Shown here: positions 25,201-36,408 of the stretch, in pieces
How the letters are laid out: each line of letters opens with the position of its first letter
Numbering within the stretch: the stretch's first letter is position 1
Notes under the pieces: generated by a model
Seen by the model: the letters and a program-made list of their open reading frames with translations, nothing else
Database searches by the model: none
Told to the model about the DNA's origin: nothing
NCBI GenBank assembly: GCA_016584305.1
Contig: JACEEZ010005954.1
Coordinates: 877,501-941,500, forward strand
Origin: Chionoecetes opilio
Lineage: Eukaryota > Arthropoda > Malacostraca > Decapoda > Majidae
Length of the DNA: 64,000 nt
Reading direction: 5' to 3'
Made by a program: the position numbers and the translations under genes

Positions 25201-26118
25201 TCATACAGTTTCCTTATCCGTAGAGGTACAGGGGTGAGGATTGAGGGGTCGAGGTGGTACAAAGGCCTATGCTGTCTCTTATCCCATCTTGCTTACCACT
25301 GTAGCGGGGCTAACACACACCACGCACATTTCACACCTGCATCGGCTTAGGCCACCCCCCTGTCTGGGATCAGGGATTAGAGGCCCGAGGGTGACCTTGA
25401 CGCTGACCTGACTTGTCCTCGCCGACACAACTTCAGCACCAGCCAGGTAATTCAAGCAGCCATAGAAAAAACACAAAAGACACAGACTTCGCGCACCTCT
25501 TGTCCCCACGTTGTACAATGACTCGCTGGGCAAATAAACTACAAACCACGACGCCCTTTTTCCATCCTTGTGTGCATAAAAAGAATCCCCCAAAATACTA
25601 CACCCCCCCTTCACTGCTCACACTCCTTCAAATGAAACTTTTAAAACGCTCTTCGTTTCACTATTCCATTTATCGAAAAATATTCAGTCCAGCAAAAATT
25701 CCATCACCATTTTCTGCCTCCCTTCTATCATCTTCCAACTGTTGTGTCAAACTTGTGTGGCCCGAGTCGAATGCGGGTAAGACTACATCTAATATGCGGG
25801 ATGTTTGTCTATTCCATGGGTGCGAGGAGGAGTCTGAGCGGTAATGACCCATGGTGGGTGCGGGAGGGCGTCGCCGAGTGAAGTATCCCAAAGGTGAAGC
25901 GGCCCGACCTGAGATATCAGACGTTTTACAATGGAGAGCAGCAGGGGGGTGGATGATGTTTACATTCTGACAGCCATCTTGGGAGCAACAATCGCTATCT
26001 TGTTGCCCCAGCTCATTTTTTCTTAAACTCCAACTTTTTCTTAGTACACAAAAAACCCGATTTCCCGGATATCGGATTTGCCGGACAAAATCCGAGGTCC
26101 GGGATATGTCAGTTCGGG

Positions 26119-26161
<43 letters not shown>

Positions 26162-26688
26162 GTTGAAATGGCCTTTGGGCCCCTGTTTGTAAATTGACCA
26201 AGTTGTCCGGCGGTCCGAGCGTCTCCTGTCACCCCTGGTCAGTGTCCCGCGCCTCCCGCCAGGTGGCAGCATGCTCAGCGGGTTATTGTTTACATTTGGG
26301 CACACAACATTCACGGTTCACCTGCACAGCCTCCGTCAGTCACCTGACTCCCACTGCCCCTGGTTTCAAGAAACATTTCTGAGACTATTGAACACTTTCT
26401 GTTTTCCTCCCGCCAGGTGGCAGCATGTTCAGTGGTCGTATTGTTTACATTTGGGCACACGACGCTCACGGTTCACCTGCACAGCCTCCGTTAGTCCCCT
26501 GACCCCCACTGCCCCTGGTGCAGGAACGTCTCTTGAGACTATTGAACACTTTCTGCTGCCTCCCGCCAGGTGGCTGCATGCTCATTGCTCAGCGGACGTA
26601 AAAGTCCGCGGCGGGGTAGTTGATATTGTCGGTTGCCGGACAGTAAATAATAGAGTAGGATAAACGTCCGGGGGTGGGTAATGGCATC

Positions 26689-26722
<34 letters not shown>

Positions 26723-29700
26723 CTTGCGATTCCCGGACTTTTCCGGTTCCCGGACCAGTGCTCCCCCCTATTAGTCCGGGAAATCGAGGTTTGTGTGTAC
26801 GTATTATGCATTACTGATGATAACAGTTACTAATTTGTGCTCAGTGGACTACTGCTCAACACAGATAACTCCAGACCCCTTTAGTAATACACCACCGGCT
26901 GTTCTGTATTCTCTGCCCGACCTCTCATGCGCTAATATGGCCGCATTAGACGCAGGGTGAACTTTGCATTCCTTTTTAAGGGAAAAAACTGCGTCTTATG
27001 CGCCGGCAAATACGGTAATTGAATGAATTATGTCCAAAAGTACTTGTCTTCAAAGAAACAATTAATCTTGGTAATCCTCTCGCGACACTGTCAATGGTGA
27101 AACTGAGGGTTGGCCTCACGATCAGCACACACACGGTGCGATCCGGTCTGAACCGCATGAGTTGGCGGATCTAAAAACCTAACACTGCTTGGTCGCCATC
27201 CGACCAACTGTCAGTCGGTTGGACAGACCACAATCACCCCACACACGATCCAATCTGGTCGGATCCAACCAGATCTGTCCGATGGTCTGAAGACCAGATG
27301 GCATCGTGGATGGGGGCCTTTAGTCAAGAAAAAAACAATGAACAAGATTGTAGGAGGGATAAAAAGAAAAAAAGTGGGGAATAAAATACAGGTTTCCTTA
27401 TCAAGAATTTTAAGAGAAAAAGAAGGGAAGTAAAAAGTGAACCCCTGAGTAGCCTTGCCCCTCCCTCACCTTCTGTACCAGCTCCTCAAAGGCACACTGC
27501 ACGCCGTCCCGGGTCTTGGCCGAGGCCTCGATGAACAGCATGGCGTGGCGGCGAGCAAACTTTAGTCCATCTTCCCGGGACACCTCAATCTTCTCCTAAC
27601 AAATCAGACAAAAATATAGAGGTCACAGAGAGCTCATCAGTATAAAGGAAGAATAAGATTTTTTGCTTATAATTTCACGGTTAAACTAATGCAAATAGAA
27701 TATGTCAGTGGTTACTTAAGCTCTTTCTGTCTCTCAGTCTGTCTGTGTGTCTCTCTCTCTCTCTCTCTGTCAATCTGTCTGTGTGTGTCTCTTTCTCTCT
27801 CTCTCTGTCAGTATGTCTGTGTGTCTCTCTCTCTCTCTGTCAATCTGTCTGTGTGTCTCTCTCTCTCTGTCTGTCTGTGCACCTCCCTTACCTTATCAAT
27901 CTTGTTCCCCACCAGCATCTTGATAACGTCGGTGCGGGTGGAGTAAGTCTCGAGTTCGTCGAGCCACATGTTCAGCTTGGCGAAGGTGTTCCTCTTGGTC
28001 ACATCGTACACCAGGATCACGCCCTGCGCCCCTCGGTAGTAACTCGGAGTCAGGGTGCGAAACCTCTCCTGTCCCGCTGTGTCCTGGGGGTGCAGAGGAA
28101 TGTGTCGTGGCCGTGGTCTACAATATTTAGCATTAACCCTTCACGCCCAGATCTTTCCTTTACTATATAAAATTGTCTGTTGTTAGCTATACAATTACGA
28201 AAACTAACCGAATATACCAAATTAGTTAGTGGTGAAGGATACTAAACAGGTCATATCTATAAAATATTGCTTATATTCATTAAAAATCGCCTAATGGCAC
28301 CCAAATTACAATGGAAATTACGTGAATGTGGAAGAAGCAAAAAGAACAATCAAGTTTTTGGATGACCAGAGAAAATAAGAGGAAAGGAAGAGAAAGAAAC
28401 TAAAATATAGTATAAGAGAAGGCAACTAATTAAAGACCCAGACAGCAAGAAGAAACACGTCACGGAGTGCCGTTGAAAAAGGCCAGACTCCCGACCAACA
28501 ACTGTACTGAACTGTATGGAAATATGGTACATCTTTTTTCTACTAACTTTGCCATATCAGATATTTTTTCACTATTACTAAACATGTCCTTTGATAGAGT
28601 AACTAAAAAATATTGAGTGTGTGATTTCCATGTCCTGTAACAATGCTTCAAATCTTTATGCATGCCATTTGATAATTATGGTGTGTTAACCCCTTGAGAC
28701 CCAAAACGTAATTTCCATTGTAATTTAGATACCATTAGACGATTTTTAGTGCATATAAGCAATATTTTATAGCTATGACCTGTTTAGTATCCTTGTCAAC
28801 TAACTAATTTGGTTTATTTAGTTACTTTTCGTTATTTTATGGTTAACAACAGACAATTTTTTATAGCAAAGGAAAGATCTGGGCGTGAAGGGGTTAAGAT
28901 CCTAGGGCATCTTACATAAGAATTGGCTCTTCTACATATATAGCTCCCTTGCTCTTGAAGTACTATCATTGTTAGTGACAGGAAGTAATAATTCCATCCA
29001 CAATTGAACACTAATAGGTTAACTTACTTTATAATCATACATGTTTTCAGAATGCTTCAGCTATACACCTTGAGGTAAGTATATTAGTACTATAAGGACC
29101 GAAAACTAATGAAAATGTTTTGGCATCCCAGGTGAAATAGCCAAGGGAAGAGTTGAAAAGTTTGTTAACGAAGGATACGAAGTTGAAGAGGACCAATGAA
29201 GCGATACTAAGCGTCAGAGGTCACAAAAAGATCACTGATAGAGGAAAACACAACTCACCCATATGGCAAGTTTTACAGTGTTGCCGTCCACTGTGACTGT
29301 CTTGACCTTGAAGTCGACGCCGATGGTCGCACTCTGCTCGATGTCAAATGTGTCATCAGTGAACCGCAACAACAGGCTGCAAGGTGCGAGGATAAACATT
29401 GTGACTGCAGATGGTGGTGGAAAAAGTGTGAGGCTTTGTGATCTTTGTCCTCCTGCACAGATACCGACAACGCCAAATACTCCTGCTGAGCGAGTCCATA
29501 ACACCGTGGGCTATGCCAATCCGCTGTAAGACTTCTTGTCATTATAGTTAGGTGGGAGATGAAGAAACGTAATTTTTTGCACTCTAATTTGAGTGCAGAG
29601 ATCATTATAGTTAGGTGGGAGACGAAGAAAGGTAATCTTTTTTCTTCAAGGTTACATAATGTCAAAGGGCCAAAGAGTGTGTTAGGCAGGGTTGTTAATT

Positions 29701-31980
29701 TTTTTTTTTTATTAAATAAAAAAATTGATTTATTTGATTTAAATCGATTTTTATTTTTTTATTAATTTGATGTTCTACATGAAATCTATCTAGTAGAGGA
29801 TATTATTTAGCATATTTATAACTAAAAAGAGATAGAATAAGTGAATAAAAAATGCATTTAACATGAAATACAGATTAATTTACATATTTTATATTTCTGT
29901 GACAGACGTTTTCACATCAATAGGCTTATGTCTAAAAGCGCGTTTTCGCGACGTTTGCCAGGCCGGTCTAGACCGGCCCAGGCTGCACTGATGCTCGCGA
30001 AAACACATCCAGACTGGCCCTGTCCCATTCGTGCTTCCTATTGGCTGGGGGATCGAGTGGGCGGTCTTTACCGTCCTGCAAGCCTTACCCCCCCCCCCCC
30101 CCCCAAGACACACCAAATTATTATTAATTTGACCTCCGGTAATAACCTCCTAGCTGGCATATGAAAGGTCATCATTCTGTCTGTGATAAGAGTCAGCTAC
30201 ACAAAATATTGCCTGATTTTGCTATATCATACTGTTCGGCCTAATTTTTCATAGTCATCCTTGCTACTTGACTTCCCAATGGGAAGTCAATCGGATTCAA
30301 TGGGATTTTTGGATATTATTTTACGATGGCACCAAACTTCCCTACACAATTGGGAGCATGGTTTTTGTTTACCTTATTGTATTCTAAGAGACATTTTTTC
30401 TTTGAGCTTTCCGTCGCAAATCAATAGTTTCGGAGATATAGAACATTTTAGGTGGGGGGAGGAATATGTCTCCTTGTTTACAAAATGCCTCCCGCTTCCT
30501 CTTCTAGTGACCTGCATCGCTTTTGTTTGGTATTTTATTAAACTTTTTTATTATTGGACTCAGTTAGGAGGTTAAAGGTTAGGTTAGGTAAGGTTAGGTT
30601 AGGTAAGGTTAGGTTAGGTTTGGTAAGGTAAGGTTCAGGTTAGGTTAGGTTAGGTTAGGTTAGGTAAGGTTAGGTAAGGTAGCCACGGGTGCGCCTCTGA
30701 AACAAAAGCGATGCAGGTCACAAGAAGAGTTAGAGGGAGACATTTTGTAAACAAGGAGACATATTCTTCCCCCCACCTAAAATGTTCTATATCTCCGAAA
30801 CTTGATTTGTGACGGAAAGCTCAAAGAGAAAATGTCTCTTAGAATACAATAATGTAAACAAAAACCATGCTCCCAATTGTGTAGGGAAGTTTGGTGCCAT
30901 CGTAAAAATTTACCGATTTTTGTTGTAGTAATAATAATTTCGGCGGTTAAACAAGCTAATTAAATTTTTTGTTTGATAATTAATCATAATGCATATTAAA
31001 CTTTGGTTAATATCACTGGCTTTTTATAAACAAAAGTAACATGCACATTCAACTTTTGGTTATAGTAGTGTGGCTTTTTGTACAGTAAAAAAAAAAAAAT
31101 ATATATAATTGAGAAAAAAAATATTTCTACTGTGAAAACAGCCACATGGCATTTGTTATCTAAAAGTGCCACAGTGTATTCCCCGCACCACTCATTGTGT
31201 CTCGTTATGATATAATTATACTACAATGATAAAATTTATGTTCATAATGCCTATTTGCTTAATTTTCCTTCTTTCCCCTCTCGTTTTCAAATAATGATAA
31301 GGTTATGACTTAAATCAGATTTTAAAAAAAAATCATTTGATTTAAATCATGATTTAAATCAGTGATTTAAATCAGTGATTAAAATCAACTTGATTTAAAT
31401 CAAACAACCCTGGTGTTAGGCGGGGTCATAGGTGTCAGTGGAGGCGTCCGGAATTTTGGCTGTTCAGATATGGCAACCCTAGCCTAACATATTTAGTTTT
31501 ATTCTATGTTCGTCTTTCTTATTTAGCCTGTAAGCTTGGATTAGTAACTTTATTTATGTTTCTTGATATATTTAAATATTTTCTGTATTATTTCGGTATG
31601 TAAATAGGTCCAAGAGATCATTCACAAACAAGATCCAGAGTTGAGCACCTCAATTACTGGGAGACTCAGGAAACTGGCCCTGTATTTGCTTCAGAGACAG
31701 AGAAAGATACATCGTCATGCTTAGATAGACCTGTTACACGACCAGTACAGATACACAAACAAGGCAGCGTCCAGATTAAACCAAAAATAAACCAAAAATA
31801 AGCTAAAATATGCCTAAAGTAACCTTAAATAAACCTAAAATCACCTAGAATCACCTGCGGCCAACACTCTCTCACGCCCACACCACCACCACCCAACCCA
31901 CACACTCGCCTCGATTTTCCCACGCCACTCTCGCCAATGATGAGGATTTTCAGGGTAGTTAAGATGTCTTGGTCTGCCAT
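22228..31980 (-). CDS. Rab18: Rab18 small GTPase, five exons
   Basis: Rab-family GTPase; Rab18 acts at the ER, lipid droplets and secretory traffic. Exons on the minus strand: 31980-31910, 29376-29259, 28083-27892, 27595-27470, 22338-22228. They total 618 nt, 205 residues plus stop (family ~206). P-loop GESGVGKS at residues 16-23, switch I through TIGVDFK near 41-47, WDTAGQERF at 63-71, NKID at 123-126, EASAK at 150-154, C-terminal prenylation box CSVL. The [17 protein letters not shown] start and TPGLWE before the hypervariable tail identify Rab18 rather than Rab1/8. Start Met has G at -3 and G at +4. Intron 1 can only be joined in frame as GC-AG (donor AG/GCGAGT at 31909); the other three are GT-AG. 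Introns 1 and 4 (2.5 and 5.1 kb) are filled with transposons. Confidence 0.96.
22664..22737 (-). repeat. tRNA-like segment (SINE head)
   Basis: The minus strand shows an A-box-like TAGCAGAGTGGTTAGCG and a B-box-like GATCCGAGCTCGATCCC. It lies in Rab18 intron 4. A tRNA-derived SINE remnant is the likelier reading than a working tRNA gene, since the acceptor stem is not clear. Confidence 0.5.
22973..23556 (+). mobile_element. TA-flanked MITE with CTCF-like motif repeats, copy 1
   Basis: Ends CACACAAACCTCGATTTCCC and the reverse complement of CACACAAACCTCGTTTTCCC, both bordered by TA. It lies in Rab18 intron 4. It contains two tandem ~153-bp units, each with CCGCCAGGTGGCAGC, plus a poly-C tract and a T-rich tract. 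No transposase. The TA target and CA-ended TIRs suit a pogo/Tigger-like or mariner relative. Confidence 0.88.
23159..23326 (+). promoter_or_regulatory. Two CTCF-core-like motifs in MITE copy 1
   Basis: CCGCCAGGTGGCAGC at 23159-23173 and 23312-23326, 153 bp apart, same orientation. It matches 13 of 14 positions of the published vertebrate core CCGCGNGGNGGCAG and contains the AGGTGGC heart of the fly motif. Binding is inferred, not shown. Confidence 0.45.
26047..26797 (+). mobile_element. TA-flanked MITE with CTCF-like motif repeats, copy 2
   Basis: Same family as 22973-23556, TA on both sides, same orientation. It has three tandem ~153-bp units instead of two and T-rich tracts near both ends. 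Nested in the element 23742-27015, in Rab18 intron 4. Confidence 0.88.
26256..26577 (+). promoter_or_regulatory. Three CTCF-core-like motifs in MITE copy 2
   Basis: CCGCCAGGTGGCAGC at 26256-26270 and 26410-26424, and CCGCCAGGTGGCTGC at 26563-26577. The spacings are 154 and 153 bp. Same orientation as the copy 1 motifs. Confidence 0.45.
27721..27890. repeat. CT/GT-rich low-complexity run next to the Rab18 exon 3 donor
   Basis: Tandem (TCTGTCTGTGTGTCTC)-like units start directly downstream, on the minus strand, of the exon 3 donor at 27891. Confidence 0.85.
28133..28325 (-). mobile_element. TTAA piggyBac-like MITE, copy 4, truncated
   Basis: Reverse orientation: TTAACCCTTCACGCCCAGATC at the left. 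At the right the family sequence stops after AATTACGT and the last ~15 bp and the TTAA are missing. It lies in Rab18 intron 2. Confidence 0.8.
28686..28897 (+). mobile_element. TTAA piggyBac-like MITE, copy 5
   Basis: Complete, with TTAA on both sides and family termini. Rab18 intron 2, 360 bp from copy 4 and opposite to it in orientation. Confidence 0.88.
29441..29538 (-). mobile_element. Fragment of the LINE seen at 956-3270
   Basis: Close match to 1431-1525 (for example ACACCGTGGGCTATGCCAAT), starting 65 bp upstream of Rab18 exon 2 inside intron 1. Confidence 0.8.
29936..30085 (+). mobile_element. Fragment of a CGCGAAAA-ended MITE
   Basis: Begins AGCGCGTTTTCGCGACG, contains the perfect palindrome GGCCGGTCTAGACCGGCC, then TCGCGAAAAC and CCTATTGGCTGGGGGATCGA. 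It matches the left part of the larger element at 35511-36003. Confidence 0.65.
30318..30910. mobile_element. Fold-back element with degenerate TTAGG core
   Basis: Left arm 30318-30540 (TTTTACGATGGCACCAAACT to GCATCGCTTTTGTTT) is inverted at 30695-30910. Between them 30575-30685 is a run of GGTTAGGTTAGGTAAGGTTA-type repeats. It sits inside the hAT-like element. Confidence 0.85.
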
Positions 31981-34900
31981 GTCTCCTGGAGTGATCAATG
32001 GCGAGGAGCAACACTTAATAACGCCACCAGGACGAGTTAATGAGCCAGGTGACAACAATGGCTGGTGTTTACCTCAACCAGCTGACCGACCTTGCACTAC
32101 TGACCTAAAATTTATATTGATACATCTTTTTCATTGATCCATTTGATGTAACCTATGTAAGAAGAAATATAATTTATTGATTGCTATTAGAATGTAAAAC
32201 AAACACGGGTACAAGTGACCAAATAGAGGATTATGATGTATTGCGTCATTCCTGTTCCCTCTATGACTATCTTCGCATTTGTATCATTTTTAGTCTTCTC
32301 TCTTCTAATATCTTGTTCCCTTTCCTATTATCATCTTTTTTCTTCTATCTTGTATTCATCTGCCCTTTACCTATTAGTCTAATGTGCATTAGATGGTGAG
32401 CGACGTCATGAGCAAATTTCTACCCCTGAGTCAGCCCCGTCCACACTACCACTCACCACCGTCGGCGCTTGCCGTCGAACAGTGTTCGTCACTCAAAAGT
32501 GGCAGTGTGGACACGATGCCGACGAGCAAAATGTAACCGTCGGCGCTGCCCGTCAACATTCAGCAGGTTTAATATTGGGCGGGCATGCCCGTCACTCACG
32601 GGTCAGCGCCAAACACATGCTTCAAGTTATCGGCAGTTTTCACTATCTAGATATTTTTGCATTGTTATTTTGTTATGTACCGTATACCATCAGAACCAAG
32701 AAAGTCAGCTGATTACGAGTATGTGATCAAAAATTAAATGGGAGAAATGGTCGGGAAATTGCAGAGAGTTGAAGACAAAAAAGTGAGAAAAATGTTTATA
32801 CACTATTTCTTTTTGCTATATTTTTTAGAATACACAAAAAGGTTTTCGTATATTTTTCTTGCTTGTGATATGCAGAAATGTGTCATGAAGATGAGAGTTG
32901 GGTCAGTTTTTCTAAACCTCCTGTGGTTATTTCATAATCTCGAGTGAGAGTACACGATATGCAGAAAACATGACTCTCACTTTGAAATGCTAGCTCTAGC
33001 TATAGGTATCCAAGTGTGATGCCAGGGTTTTCGTAAAGGTTGTTGTTTGCACCTTTGTATTGAATGATATTAATTGGTTAGGATTTTTACATTGATTACA
33101 ACTGAATTGAGAATTGAAACTTGTCTTATGACTTCACTATTTGATTATAGTATGAACACTTCTCGCTGCGGAGTACTGAAATGGGAATGAATTTAAGTGG
33201 AAGGGGTAGGAGTTAATGAGTAAGGGGAAATGCTGCCACCAGCTCAGGCAAGTAGTTCTATGGTTTTACTTCCTGAGCACGTTTTTAATATATATAAGAT
33301 TTATCTTGGTAGTCGTGGTTGATACTTAGAATTACACCGAGTAAGGCTGAACTCTTTTGGAGAACCGTGGGGAAGAATTTCCATAACACGCGGAATAATC
33401 ACCTGGGGTTTTTGAAATAAACACAAGAACTATATTTGAAACATCATCCTATTTATTCACCATGAAGTATGATTTCTCTTGTTTGAGAATCTAGATACAT
33501 ATATAACTCTTATTTGGAACGGGCAAGCTCTACAGAGCATAACCTCCCTCACTGAATCATGCTTAGAACTACCACCTAAGTCCGTATCAACTGAGCACTA
33601 TAGGTATACATGGAATATATATATGGGAGAGAAAATGTGAGAGGAATGGGTTGGTGTGGGATTCACTGTAGGCTACCATGTGGCCTGGTTTCTGGAGAGG
33701 AATGGATGAGAGACTCCGTTAATAACACTTATAAGGACAGGCCAGGCCTCCTATGCGTTAATGAAAAGCTAACCAACTCTACCTATATATATATATATAG
33801 AAATATAGATAGATATAATATAACAAGGAAGGGGGGGGGGGGGAATAGGAGCGAGGTACCGAGGTCTTACCTGGAGAGGAATGGATGAGAGACTGGCATC
33901 CTCGAGGTGACTAAGGCGAGGTTTGGCTTAGTAGCGGGAAAAAGGGGAATGTTCGGAACCTATGAACAACTTCTCCTGAAGGGATTATCAGACCATGAAT
34001 GACTTTAATCAACTAATGAAACAAGTGTATACCTATGAAATGGCTGCCTATAATACAGTTCTTTAACTTTGATATAGAAGAATTTAATATGTTTATTCTA
34101 ATATCCGGGGAAAGTGTTATTTCCTTTCGTTCAAGCCTACGAACGCGTTTTTTTAGAGAGAACGAGGTAGGGAGTCGGAATAGAAATATTGGTAGACTTT
34201 CAATTAGCGAATAACTCGACTAACCCATCCATTTTTTAACGTGATCTGTCACTATTGTGTCTATTTTGAATGACATTAAGAATCTAAGAGTGTTCCTTGA
34301 TCTGATAGGAGGGTGAGGAGAGGATGAAACGTTTTGAATCTACTAGTTATCAATGATCGCGAAATAAGTGTCCCACGAATTTTGACTCGTACTCGGAGTG
34401 TATGGGGGGAGGGAGTGAGGGAAGGGAGGAAGATAGAAGTGAGAGATAGAAAGAAAGAAGTATGTTTTCACGAGAAACGAAAAGATTGAATTGACCTTAA
34501 TATGATAGGAATACCCTATTCCTCCATATGCTGGGTCTAGGTGACAACTTGCCCCAGAAAACATGATTATTGAAACCTTTTTTTTCCTTCTTACGGACAT
34601 AACCCGGGAATTGTATGATAGGAATTCCCATCTTATCTCTTCCGAATAACGGGCATTACACAAGTACATTCACATGACGACATAAGAAACTCAAGTTGAA
34701 AAGGTTGCGCGGTAATAAGGGCCGTACCATTCGTAATTTGTCATTCGTCATTAGTAATTCGTACCATTTACCGTAGGTAATTTTAAATTTCATTAATTCT
34801 AGTTATCATACTCGTGTGTATCCAAGTACATTCACACGACAACATAAGAAACTCAAGTTGAAAAGGTTGAGTGATAAAGGTGTGGTATTTCCCATGCCTA

Positions 34901-36400
34901 GCATCCTGTTTGTGTGTATTTACCTACCAGGTAGTTGTAACATACAGGAAAAGAGCTATGCTCGTACTGAACCGTCTCCAAATCTACTATTATCCAGCTT
35001 GCCTTTGAAGTCCTGAATACTTCTTGTGTGTGTATGTGTAGGTGCTGGCAGACTAACACAATCACATCAGTAGTACTCACCCATCACCATACTTCAGTTG
35101 CTGCTGTATTGTGTTCCAGTGGTGATGGAATGGTGGTGCCAGTGAATTCCTAGGTGAGTGCCCTAATCAATGTGCCTCATGATTAAACTAGCGTGGATTA
35201 GTATCGTACGGTGTGACATGATCGAGAGTAAAGTTTAAAGCTGAAATCTTAATGGGGAATGAATGACGTAGTTTCTGTACACTTATAATGATGTATTTGT
35301 TATTTATTTAGTACGAGTGCTGAGCTACACTCATAATGAATGTAGGAGTTATGGGAAAAAGTGCATTAGCCTGGCTGCCTCAGACTATTCATTTGATTTC
35401 AGCCAATCCCCTAGTGACCAATACTCTCCTGATATAACTGGGGGGGAAGTGCCCCCCATACCCCCCTGTTAGTTAACTAACCTAACCTGGGCATTGATTA
35501 CGTAACCAATAGCGCATTTTCGTGACGTTCACCGCCCTGGTTCAGTCCAGTCCGGACCGGGTCAGGGTGGACTGATGGTCGCGAAAATACAACGAGACTG
35601 GCCCCGTCCCATTCGTCGTTCCTATTGGCTGGGGGATCGAGTGGGCGGTACTGAACTGAACTGTGGAGGCCGCAGGCGTCCATCTTGTCAATATCCTTTT
35701 TGTCGTCCGCCTTTTAACCTGTGCTGAAGACTTTACAACTACCACGCCTGTGATACTTTAGTCTTATGGTCGGCCATCATGGTGTTTCATGTCTTATCAG
35801 CACCACGAGAAGCTCCTGGTCGCCTTCCCCGCTGACTGTAGTGCGCATGCGCCAGTTCTCCCCACACTGGTCCAAGGTGGTCCTGGTATGTGGGTCGGAC
35901 CAGCCTGGACTGGGCTGAACCGTTCTAGACTGCCTCGCAAAAACAGTGACCGCCCGGGACTAGCCCAGTCCAGACCGGGCCAGAGCGGTCGCGAAAATAC
36001 GCTACTACCCTCACTGGGCCCCCCCAGACCCCTCTTGTGTTATTTTTCATTGACTGTACACGTGGAGGGGCGACGTCTAGGGCGGAAGGGGTTCGAATTG
36101 CTCCAAATTAAGGTCAATATATAGTACGTACATTGGTAAATAAGATTTATTCTCCGAATTGTGATTGTTACCCTGTCAGTTAGTCTGTGAAAGGATTCTT
36201 CTGACGGGATTCATAAGGGCCCAATTGTGCAGTGTACCGCTCTGTTGGTTTCACATCCCTTCCTATGGATCAGTACATAATGCATAAAGTTTATTTGAAA
36301 TTACCCATACTGTGAGTGCAATATTTTCTTTTACTTTATTGGATTTCATATGACAGGGTGGGAATTTACTTAATATTTTTCTGCATTCATTTCTTCCAGG
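31981..36400. other. Divergent intergenic region between Rab18 and the receptor ORFs
   Basis: The Rab18 promoter should lie just above 31980. No gene was recognised. 32405-32620 is a GC-rich stretch with short inverted phrases (CCCGTCCACACT and AGTGTGGAC). A 55-bp phrase with CATAAGAAACTCAAGTTGAA occurs twice, near 34660 and 34815. A possible non-coding exon with a good donor (CCTAG/GTGAGT near 35153) could splice to the acceptor at 36399, but this is conjecture. Confidence 0.4.
35511..36003. mobile_element. CGCGAAAA-ended MITE with CCAAT and GC boxes
   Basis: Left end AGCGCATTTTCGTGACG and right end GTCGCGAAAATACGCT are inverted. Inside is CCTATTGGCTGGGGGATCGA followed by GTGGGCGG, identical to the piece at 29936. 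No ORF of note. Confidence 0.65.
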
Positions 36401-36408
36401 TTTGTAAA

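Larger units (their letters stand above)
23742..27015. mobile_element. 3.3-kb TA-flanked DNA transposon without transposase
   Basis: Ends CCGTATTTGCCGGCGCATAA and its inverted copy at 26990-27015, followed inward by GACGCA; TA borders at both sides. It lies in Rab18 intron 4 and is interrupted by MITE copy 2 (26047-26797). 24620-25160 is rich in GTCACGG and CGTTACGTCA-type inverted phrases, which may be another nested element. No transposase ORF was recognised, so it is non-autonomous or internally eroded. Confidence 0.75.
29687..31412. mobile_element. hAT-like element with perfect 8-bp target duplication
   Basis: It starts CAGGGTTGTT and ends with its complement AACAACCCTG. GTGTTAGG flanks both sides (29679-29686 and 31413-31420), the 8-bp duplication expected of hAT. 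Subterminal regions repeat TGATTTAAATC. It carries two nested elements (29936-30085 and 30318-30910) and no transposase. Rab18 intron 1. Confidence 0.88.

Noticed and set aside
30575..30685. True telomere or chromosome end
   Set aside because: The TTAGG tract is short, degenerate and enclosed in a fold-back inside an intron.
32405..32620. GC-rich inverted phrases as a gene or structured RNA
   Set aside because: Only short imperfect inverted pieces; probably an old MITE, not clear enough to call.
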